Shown piece by piece: positions 7,272 through 14,658 of a stretch of 31,757 nucleotides of DNA. Made by a program: the position numbers and the translations under genes. The stretch is from JBQCDV01 sp051960855 (GTDB lineage: Bacteria > Actinomycetota > Actinomycetes > JAJZTN01), in contig JBQCDV010000269.1 of the NCBI GenBank assembly GCA_051960855.1, positions 1-31,757 on the forward strand, in the 5' to 3' direction. Numbering within the stretch: the first letter of the stretch is position 1; each line of letters starts with the position of its first letter. Under the pieces are notes generated by a model, which worked only from the letters and a program-made list of their open reading frames with translations, did not search any database and was not told the DNA's origin.

Positions 7272-9700
7272 TGCCGCGACCGCCCTTCGTCCCGCGACCG
7301 AGAGGACGCTGCTCGCTCGAGCGACTCCGACCCACGTCCGAGCTCGACGCCGGCCGGGGATTCGGCCACCGCCTTGCCCGGCCCCCGTCGCCGGCCCGCG
7401 GCCTCGGCGAGATCCGCGCGCAGGTTCTGCCACTCGTCACGCAGCGTGGGTGCGGCCAGAGCAGCTCGCACCCGGGTGCGACGCGAGCGGCGAGCGGCGA
7501 GGCGGGACCTGACGAGGCGGAGATCCGCCTCCAGGTCGCCCACCTGGCCCACGCTGCGCGCGTAGTGGGCCCGCTCCGCGGTAGCGGCGAGGCGCTCGAG
7601 GGCCTCGCGTGCCTCTGCTCCGAGGAAACCGTGCCGGAACATGGCGGAGGCGATCGCACGCGGCGTGAGGGTGTCGCTCCAGTGGTAGCGCAGGTCGATG
7701 GCGCTGGCCCGCAGCTCCTCCCAGACCGCCCGCGCCCAGGCCGCGTCATCGGTACCCCGCCTCAGCCTGCGGGCGCGCACCCGCGAGCGCCAGAGGGCTG
7801 GAACGCACCCGAGGGCGAGCAGAGCGAGGACAACCCACACCCACGGGCCGATGTGCGGTAGAGCGAAGCCGGTGTCGGTGCCAGCGGCGGTCCCCGGGGA
7901 TCGGGAGGCGCCTTCGAGGGGCTCAGCCCCCTTGGGCACCTGACCGCCGGCTTGGCCGGGAGCTGTCCCGCCGACCGGAGCCGAGGCGCCGGGAAAGGTG
8001 GGCACCGCCACCGCGCCGCCGGTGTCGGCGGCTGGCGCATAGGCCGGTGGGGCGCCTGTGCGGGCGGCAGGTGTGGGCTCGAAGCGGATCCACCCCAGCC
8101 CCTCGAAGTACAACTCCGGCCACGCGTGCGCGTCCTGGGCCCGGATCACCCACTCGCCCTTGTCGTCCTGGGTAGTGGGCAGGAAGCCGACACTCACCCG
8201 CGCCGGGATGCCCTGGCTGCGCGCCATGACCGCCATGGCGGAGGCGAAGTGCACGCAGAAGCCGCTGCCCCGCTCGAGGAAGGCAGCGATGGCGTCGCTG
8301 CCGTTGCCGTCAGGAGCCGTGGTGTCGTAGCGGAACTGCCTGAGCCAGTTCTGCAACCGGAGGGCCTGCTCGTAGCGGCTGCCCTCACCAGCGACCTTCG
8401 CGGCTGTCTGCCGCACGCTCACGGGAAGGTCGACGGGCAGCGCCAAGTCATTGGTGACGTCGGCGGTCGGCTGCCCGGCCGCCTTGAGCTGCGCGACGGT
8501 GGGCTGCAGCTGCAGGCTCTCGACCCGGTAGTCCAGGCCGGACGTCTTGCGCTGCGTACTGAACACGTTGAACGTCGTGCCGTCCCACAGCCACAACCCC
8601 GGGACGGAGACGTGGGACGCGGGGTAGGGCAGGGGCAGCCAGGAGTCGTTGTAGTCGGTGATGCTGATCTGCGTGGTGACCGTCGTGCGCGCGACGTCGG
8701 CGGCGAGCCCGGGCGGAATCGGCAGTCCGTCGTTGACGTCGTGGCTGTTGGGCACGTGCAGCGCGGTCGGCGACCAGGTGGTGCCGCTGAAGTTGTCTAG
8801 CGTCACCACCCGGATATAGGGCGGAGCGTCGGCGGTCGTGGTGAAGCGCAACAGCTCATTGCTGGCCCGCTGGTTGAGGTCCTTGCGCAGATCGAGGATC
8901 GGATTGACGATCGTGACCCGGCTCGTCCCGTGCCCGGCGCCGTTGCCGATTCCCGTGCTCCACGGCAGCGCGCCGTCGCCGATGGACGGCGCGATGACCG
9001 GGACCACGACCGCGAGCGCGACCGCGCCTAGCCCCAGCCGTCGCGCGGGGCGCAGCAGATAGGCGGCGTCGACCCGCTCGAGCAGACCGCCGGCTCGCCC
9101 CCCGGTGCGGCGCGTCCGGCGTCCCCAGCGCGTCACGCGATCCTCGGAGTCGACGAGCAACACCGCCAGCCAGCCGACGGCGGCCAGGAGGAAGGACCAC
9201 CACGGCACCCCGGTCGGCACCGTGGTGATGGGCACGACATAGAGCGCGACGAGCGGCAGCCCCGCCAGCGCCGGACGGCGCCACCCCACGGCAAGGGCGT
9301 CGACCAGAACGGCGATGGCTCCCACTCCCGCCGTCGCCAAGAGCAGCACGCCCGGCGTGGGCGCGATGGGCGCGGCCTGGGTGACGATCGTGTCGTTGGC
9401 CTGCCGGATGAGCTCTCCGACGGCGGCGATCGCCGCCGGGCTGGGCAGGACCGCGACGTAGGCGGTTGCGGACACGAAACTGAGCGTCAGGTAGAGCAGC
9501 AGGGCCACGAGCTGGGCGACGGGGACGAGCAGTCGTGGCGCGCGCAGCGCGCGAGCGCCGAGACCCGCGCCGGCGACGACGGCGGCCGCGAGCGCGGCTC
9601 GCCAGAACCAGCCCATGGACACGAACAGGGCCGTCAGGCTCCAGGCCGCCAGCACGGTGGCTGCTCCCGCGACCAGGGTCTGCTTCGTCGAGGTCGTCAT
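7268..9700 (-). CDS. TgpA-like membrane protein with transglutaminase domain (DUF3488/DUF4129 type)
   Basis: Large polytopic membrane protein of 810 residues. The N-terminal part has several membrane helices (roughly 9-50, 60-85, 118-138, 147-184 and 222-240), followed by an extracytoplasmic region with a transglutaminase/cysteine-protease-like core. C482 (in GSGFCVHFA) and H525 (in DAHAWPE) form the catalytic pair; the third position reads RFEPTP, giving Glu (E541) where Asp is usual. A low-complexity linker leads to a last membrane helix (about 617-636) and a cytoplasmic DUF4129-like tail. The ATG start at 9700 overlaps the DUF58 stop (ATGA). The conserved partnership with MoxR and DUF58 proteins suggests an envelope-associated assembly or processing role, but the substrate is unknown. 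Confidence 0.9.
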   Translation of the reverse strand: MTTSTKQTLVAGAATVLAAWSLTALFVSMGWFWRAALAAAVVAGAGLGARALRAPRLLVPVAQLVALLLYLTLSFVSATAYVAVLPSPAAIAAVGELIRQANDTIVTQAAPIAPTPGVLLLATAGVGAIAVLVDALAVGWRRPALAGLPLVALYVVPITTVPTGVPWWSFLLAAVGWLAVLLVDSEDRVTRWGRRTRRTGGRAGGLLERVDAAYLLRPARRLGLGAVALAVVVPVIAPSIGDGALPWSTGIGNGAGHGTSRVTIVNPILDLRKDLNQRASNELLRFTTTADAPPYIRVVTLDNFSGTTWSPTALHVPNSHDVNDGLPIPPGLAADVARTTVTTQISITDYNDSWLPLPYPASHVSVPGLWLWDGTTFNVFSTQRKTSGLDYRVESLQLQPTVAQLKAAGQPTADVTNDLALPVDLPVSVRQTAAKVAGEGSRYEQALRLQNWLRQFRYDTTAPDGNGSDAIAAFLERGSGFCVHFASAMAVMARSQGIPARVSVGFLPTTQDDKGEWVIRAQDAHAWPELYFEGLGWIRFEPTPAARTGAPPAYAPAADTGGAVAVPTFPGASAPVGGTAPGQAGGQVPKGAEPLEGASRSPGTAAGTDTGFALPHIGPWVWVVLALLALGCVPALWRSRVRARRLRRGTDDAAWARAVWEELRASAIDLRYHWSDTLTPRAIASAMFRHGFLGAEAREALERLAATAERAHYARSVGQVGDLEADLRLVRSRLAARRSRRTRVRAALAAPTLRDEWQNLRADLAEAAGRRRGPGKAVAESPAGVELGRGSESLERAASSRSRDEGRSRQ

Positions 9701-10983
9701 GGCGCGACCGCCGCCGACCGCAGCGCACCCACCGGCAGCGGCTCGGCTCCGCGCGCCGCCCACGGCCACAGCGAGGCGAGGCGGTCGCCGGGCTCGACGG
9801 GCAGCACGCGCCATCCCGTCGCACGCAACGCGGCCGCGTGCGCGGCGACGACGGCCGGCTTGCCAGCGCGCGACCAGGCCGGGGTGTCGAGCAGCACGGC
9901 GACGGCCGCACCGCCGCCGTGTCGGACGCGGCTGAGAGCGGCGACCGTGTCGGCGTCGACGCTGCCGAGCACCGCGACGACCAGGCCATCGGTGCCTCGC
10001 CGGCGCAGCGCGGCGAGGGCGCCGTCGAGTCGCGCCGTACCCGTGGTGTCGAGGACGGCGAGCGCGTCGAGCAGGACGCCCTGGCCGTCGGTCGGCAGGC
10101 GCGACGCGGCCGTCTCCGCGAGCGACTCGCCGGTCTCGGTCAACGTCGTGACGACGTAACCCCGGCGCATGAGGTGCAGGGCGATGGAGCCCGCCGCCGA
10201 CAGGGCCCACTCGAACGAGGAGGCGGGGCCCTCGCCGTGGTGGGCGAGCTTGCGCCCGTCGAGCAGCACCGTGGCGTGGGTCTGCCACGGCTGCTCCTCG
10301 CGGCGCACCATGAGGTCGCCCTTGCGTGCGGTCGCCCGCCAGTGCACCCGACGCAGGTCATCGCCCTGCCGGTACTCCCGGGTGGCGGCGTCGTCCTCGC
10401 CGGCGGAGGCGACCGAGCGTGACCGGCTCTCCCCGCTGCCGGACCACTCGCCGCCGAGGGGGACATAGGGAAGGGTCTCGATGCGTGGCGTCACGACCAG
10501 GGTGTCCCGAGCCGTGAAGGTGCGAGCGAGCTCGCACAGCCCGAAGGGGTCGGTCACCCGCAAACCGACGGGTCCAACGGCGAACCGCCCGCGCAGCTCG
10601 GAGCGCACCTCGTAGGAGAGCTGGCGGCGGCTGTGCGAGGAGATGCGGTCGAGGACGAACCGTGGCCGTGCGCCGAGCACGTAGGGGACACCGTCCTCGA
10701 CGAGCAGCAGACCGGTGGGCAGCCGGGAGAGGTTCTCCAGCTGTACGAGCACCTGGGCGCGGTCGCCGGCTGCCACGCGGGCGGGCTCGAGTCGACGGCG
10801 GCAGGAGAGGCGGTAGCGGGTCCTGCCGACGAGCCAGGCCGCGGCTAGCGGAAGCGCGGCCAGCAGCACGCCCACCCGCATCACGTCGCGCTGCTCGCCG
10901 AGCAGGGCGAGGACGGTGGTGACGAGCCCGAGGACCAGCAGACCGCGCCCGCGGGTGGTGAGGCCGCCGAGGGCCTGTCTCAT
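9697..10983 (-). CDS. DUF58 domain protein (MoxR-associated, vWA-like)
   Basis: Membrane-anchored protein of 428 residues. Two hydrophobic helices occupy about residues 14-29 and 36-52; a beta-rich segment follows, then the DUF58 signature with EYRQGDDLRRVHWRATAR at 203-220. The C-terminal half resembles a von Willebrand A-like fold with LDGR in its first strand, although the classical MIDAS serines are not evident. ATG at 10983 follows the moxR stop by 9 bases and is preceded by GAGGCG. DUF58 proteins are typically encoded beside MoxR AAA+ ATPases and are thought to act as their partners. Family assignment is firm; the specific function is unknown. Confidence 0.9.
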   Translation of the reverse strand: MRQALGGLTTRGRGLLVLGLVTTVLALLGEQRDVMRVGVLLAALPLAAAWLVGRTRYRLSCRRRLEPARVAAGDRAQVLVQLENLSRLPTGLLLVEDGVPYVLGARPRFVLDRISSHSRRQLSYEVRSELRGRFAVGPVGLRVTDPFGLCELARTFTARDTLVVTPRIETLPYVPLGGEWSGSGESRSRSVASAGEDDAATREYRQGDDLRRVHWRATARKGDLMVRREEQPWQTHATVLLDGRKLAHHGEGPASSFEWALSAAGSIALHLMRRGYVVTTLTETGESLAETAASRLPTDGQGVLLDALAVLDTTGTARLDGALAALRRRGTDGLVVAVLGSVDADTVAALSRVRHGGGAAVAVLLDTPAWSRAGKPAVVAAHAAALRATGWRVLPVEPGDRLASLWPWAARGAEPLPVGALRSAAVAP

Positions 10984-10992
10984 GGTGTCGCC

Positions 10993-12039
<1,047 letters not shown>

Positions 12040-12213
12040 GGAGTCCTCCTCGTCGCCGGCTGACCCTCGTCGGCCGTGGGCGTCATTCCTCAGTCTCACA
12101 TGCGTCGCGGTCCGTGCACAGGGCGCAAACGACATCTGCAGCGGGCGGGGCCGTGGGGCGCCGCCCGCACGACGCCGAATCGGAGCAGAAAAGGGAGCGG
12201 AAAGACCCTCTGG

Positions 12214-12248
12214 TGGAGGGAATTGGAGTAGTGTGGAGCGCAGTGGAG
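12214..12248 (+). promoter_or_regulatory. Putative MraZ box: four TGGAG direct repeats at 10-base spacing
   Basis: TGGAG occurs at 12214-12218, 12224-12228, 12234-12238 and 12244-12248, each followed by a 5-base spacer, so the period is exactly 10 bases, one helical turn. E. coli MraZ binds direct repeats of TGGGN separated by 5 bases upstream of its own gene, so architecture and place match. A -10-like TAGTGT (12229-12234) lies inside the array, which would let bound MraZ block the promoter. The array ends 46 bases before the mraZ start. Confidence 0.8.
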
Positions 12249-12294
12249 GGACCGGTCGCATGCGCGGGGGTGGCGGGGTGAAGGAGGTGGGGCA

Positions 12295-12732
12295 GTGGCG
12301 CTCTTCGTCGGCACGCACTCACCGCGCCTCGACGACAAGGGCCGCTTCGTCCTGCCGGCCAAGTTCCGCGACCAGCTCGCGGAGGGTCTCGTGGTGACGC
12401 GTGGGCAGGAGCGCTGCCTCTACGTCTTCCCGATGGACGAGTTCACGCGGCTGACCGACGTCATGCGTCAGGCGCCCGTGACGAGCAAGGCGGCCCGCGA
12501 CTACATGCGCGTCTTCCTCTCCGGTGCCTCGGACGAGGTTCCCGACAAGCAGGGCCGCGTCACGGTCCCGCCGATGCTGCGCACCTACGCGGGCCTCGAG
12601 CGAGAGATCACCGTGATCGGTGCAGGAGCCCGGCTCGAGGTGTGGGACGCGGCCACCTGGGAGCGCTACCTGTCCGAGCAGGAGCAGGGCTTCGCGGAGA
12701 TGTCCGAGGAGGTGTTGCCCGGTCTGATCTAG
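12295..12732 (+). CDS. mraZ: Transcriptional regulator MraZ
   Basis: AbrB-like DNA-binding protein of 145 residues that forms ring-shaped oligomers and controls the dcw operon, usually as an autorepressor. Both signature DxxxR motifs are present: DDKGR (residues 13-17) in LDDKGRFVLPAKFR, and DKQGR (84-88) in the second repeat. The length is normal for the family. The GTG start at 12295 is preceded by AAGGAGGTG (12281-12289), one of the strongest ribosome-binding sites in the window. The candidate operator array lies immediately upstream. A 324-base gap follows before rsmH, so rsmH may also have its own signals. Confidence 0.97.
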   Translation: MALFVGTHSPRLDDKGRFVLPAKFRDQLAEGLVVTRGQERCLYVFPMDEFTRLTDVMRQAPVTSKAARDYMRVFLSGASDEVPDKQGRVTVPPMLRTYAGLEREITVIGAGARLEVWDAATWERYLSEQEQGFAEMSEEVLPGLI

Positions 12733-12825
12733 CCGCGGCCGGCAGCGCGTGACCTGCACTACCTGCGCGATGCACGCCCCCGGCTGCGAGCCCCCGCCCG
12801 ATGTGGTCTCCACCCGCCGCCCGCT

Positions 12826-12897
12826 CTGACGTCACTTCCCCGGCGGCAGAGCACGCCAGATCCGCTCGATGAGCTGACATCCCTTCCCCGGTGCCAG
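12826..12897 (+). repeat. Imperfect 24-base direct repeat in the mraZ-rsmH gap
   Basis: Copy 1 is 12826-12849 and copy 2 is 12874-12897, offset by 48 bases and identical at about 20 of 24 positions. Both begin CTGAC and share CTTCCCCGG in the middle and CAG at the end. Confidence 0.65.
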
Positions 12898-12962
12898 CTC
12901 CTCGCCCCCGGCGGGCGGTTGGAGACCAGACCGGACGGGACCGCTTCCGCGGTGTCATCGCC

Positions 12963-13010
12963 CACTCGCTCGTCCCGCCCGCTCGTCCCACTCGCTCGTC
13001 CCGCCCGCTC
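12963..13010 (+). repeat. 26-base tandem duplication upstream of rsmH
   Basis: The 26 bases at 12963-12988 are followed directly by 22 identical bases (12989-13010). The unit begins CACTCGCTCGTCCCGCCCG and is itself built from CTCGTCC-like and CCGCC-like subrepeats. It ends 46 bases before the rsmH start. Confidence 0.85.
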
Positions 13011-13056
13011 CACCCGCCCGCTTGACCCGCCGCCTAGCGCTGAAGGAGCCGAGCCG

Positions 13057-14010
13057 ATGTCCACTCCGCGGCACGTCCCCGTGCTGTTGGAGCGCTGCGT
13101 GGAGCTGCTCGCGCCGTCGCTCTCGCAGGACGGTGCGGTGCTCGTGGACGCGACGCTGGGGCTGGGTGGGCACAGCGAGGCGTTCCTGCAGCGCTTTCCC
13201 GGTCTGCGCCTGCTCGGGCTCGACCGCGATCCCGCAGCCCTGCGTCTGGCCGCCGAGCGGCTGGCGCCGTTCGGCGATCGGGTCCTGCTCGTGCACAGCG
13301 TCTACGACGAGATCGCAGACATCGCTGAGCGACTCGGGCTGGCACCTGTGGCGGCGGTGCTCTTCGACCTCGGTGTGAGCTCGATGCAGCTCGATGAGGC
13401 TGAGCGGGGCTTCGCCTACGCGCAGGACGCGCCCCTGGACATGCGCATGAATCCCGACGACGAGTTGACGGCGGCCGCTGTCGTCAACACATACTCCGTC
13501 GCCGAGCTGGCGCGGGTGCTGCGGGAGTACGGCGAGGAGCGGTTCGCGCAGCGCATCGCCGCCCGCATCGTCGCAGCCCGCGCGCGGCAGCCGTTGACGA
13601 CGACCGCCCCTCTGGCCGAGCTCGTGCGCGAAGCGGTGCCGGCAGCCACGCGACGTACCGGCGGTCATCCAGCGAAGCGCACCTTTCAGGCGCTGCGCAT
13701 CGAGGTCAACCGCGAGCTGCAGGCCCTCGAGGCCGCGATCCCTGCGGCGCTCTCGGTCCTGTCGGTAGGCGGACGCATCGCCGTCATGTCCTATCAGTCG
13801 CTTGAGGACCGCATCGTGAAGCGCGCGCTCGCGGAGGGCGCCCGCACCCGGGCTCCCGAAGGGCTCCCCGTCGTGCCTGACGACGCGCAGCCGTGGTTGC
13901 GACTGCTCACGCGCGGCGCGGAGACGCCCACCGACATCGAGATCTCAGACAACCCTCGCGCGGCCTCTGCCCGGCTGCGCGCGGCCGAGAAGATTAGGGA
14001 GGCCGCGTGA
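13057..14010 (+). CDS. rsmH: 16S rRNA (cytosine(1402)-N4)-methyltransferase RsmH (MraW)
   Basis: SAM-dependent enzyme that N4-methylates C1402 of 16S rRNA in the ribosomal P-site region. It has 317 residues. HVPVLLERC opens the protein, DATLGLGGHSEAFL is the SAM-binding motif I, FDLGVSSMQLDE and PLDMRM are family signatures, and TFQALRIEVNREL lies in the C-terminal half. ATG at 13057 is chosen because AAGGAG (13043-13048) precedes it by 8 bases and the family N-terminus begins there; the upstream open stretch is low-complexity. Its TGA overlaps the ftsL GTG (GTGA), so the two are probably translationally coupled. Confidence 0.97.
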   Translation: MSTPRHVPVLLERCVELLAPSLSQDGAVLVDATLGLGGHSEAFLQRFPGLRLLGLDRDPAALRLAAERLAPFGDRVLLVHSVYDEIADIAERLGLAPVAAVLFDLGVSSMQLDEAERGFAYAQDAPLDMRMNPDDELTAAAVVNTYSVAELARVLREYGEERFAQRIAARIVAARARQPLTTTAPLAELVREAVPAATRRTGGHPAKRTFQALRIEVNRELQALEAAIPAALSVLSVGGRIAVMSYQSLEDRIVKRALAEGARTRAPEGLPVVPDDAQPWLRLLTRGAETPTDIEISDNPRAASARLRAAEKIREAA

Positions 14011-14588
14011 GCGCCACCTCGCCCCTGGCAGCACGCCCTGTCCGCGCCGCATCGCCTGTGACGGCCCGGGTCGCGGCGGGGGATCCTCGGCGCAGCCTTC
14101 CGGCACAGGGCGGGCGTGAGCGCCTGCGGGTGCTTCCCGGCGGAGCCGACCGGGCCGCGCGGGCGCCGTTCGTGCTCCTGGTGGTGGCGGTGCTGACCGG
14201 TGGTCTCCTGGGCTTGCTGCGACTGAACATCGCCCTGGCCGCGGACGCGCTCACGCTCAGCCACCTCAAGCACACCAACACCGTGCTGACCGATCAGGTG
14301 CAGGCCCTCGACCAGCGACTCGACGTGGAGGCTGCCCCCGCGCACCTCGCGGCCCGGGCGTCGGCGTTGGGCATGGTGCCCAACCCCAACCCTGCGTTCA
14401 TCCGGCTCTCTGACGGCCGCGTGCTCGGCTCGCCGACGCCCGGGGTGGCCCCGGCACCCGAGCCCGGCACAGCACCCGCAGGCAAGACAACGGCGAAGGC
14501 GAAGACAACCGCGAAGGCCGACACAACGGCGAGAGCCGACGCAACGGCGAAGGCGGCAACTCCGGCCAACGGAACCGCCTCGCGGTGA
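14007..14588 (+). CDS. ftsL: Cell division protein FtsL-like (septum formation initiator family)
   Basis: Bitopic divisome protein that forms a complex with FtsQ and FtsB/DivIC-type partners and helps activate FtsW/FtsI. It has 193 residues: a basic, disordered cytoplasmic N-terminus, one membrane helix at about 54-74, then a short extracytoplasmic coiled coil (about 75-108) ending near ASALGMVPNPNPAF, typical of this family. The GTG start overlaps the rsmH stop and has AGGGAGG just upstream. Sequence similarity in the family is low, so the call leans on topology and position between rsmH and ftsI. An unusual Lys/Thr/Ala repeat tail occupies residues 160-183. Confidence 0.88.
   Translation: MSATSPLAARPVRAASPVTARVAAGDPRRSLPAQGGRERLRVLPGGADRAARAPFVLLVVAVLTGGLLGLLRLNIALAADALTLSHLKHTNTVLTDQVQALDQRLDVEAAPAHLAARASALGMVPNPNPAFIRLSDGRVLGSPTPGVAPAPEPGTAPAGKTTAKAKTTAKADTTARADATAKAATPANGTASR
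14484..14555 (+). repeat. 18-base tandem repeat encoding the FtsL tail
   Basis: Four in-frame 18-base units encode KTTAKA, KTTAKA, DTTARA and DATAKA (residues 160-183). A weaker fifth unit, ATPANG, follows. Copies differ mostly at a few positions, so the array is a recent or still-exchanging expansion inside the extracytoplasmic C-terminus. Confidence 0.85.
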
Positions 14589-14658
14589 TGGGCCGCCCGG
14601 ACGCGCCGACAGTCGCGGCATCCACCACGGAAGCCGCTCTTCCCCTGACAATTCGAGC

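Larger units (their letters stand above)
12733..13056. other. Repeat-rich 324-base gap between mraZ and rsmH
   Basis: No convincing gene. The rsmH frame is open back to about 12919 but reads as low-complexity Arg/Pro/Ser. The gap holds a 24-base imperfect direct repeat (12826-12849 and 12874-12897), a 26-base tandem duplication (12963-13010), and a perfect inverted pair TGGTCTCCA (12804-12812) / TGGAGACCA (12920-12928) enclosing the first repeat pair. No strong terminator or promoter hexamers were seen. It could be an untranslated leader or processing region for the long dcw transcript. Confidence 0.6.

Noticed and set aside
12040..12318. 93-residue N-terminal extension of MoxR
   Set aside because: It would cover the MraZ box and mraZ start, is Arg/Pro-rich, and GTG 12039 has an excellent GAGGAGGA upstream.
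12919..13056. 46-residue N-terminal extension of RsmH from a TTG at 12919
   Set aside because: The translation is low-complexity and overlaps the 26-base tandem repeat; ATG 13057 has a good Shine-Dalgarno and matches the family N-terminus.
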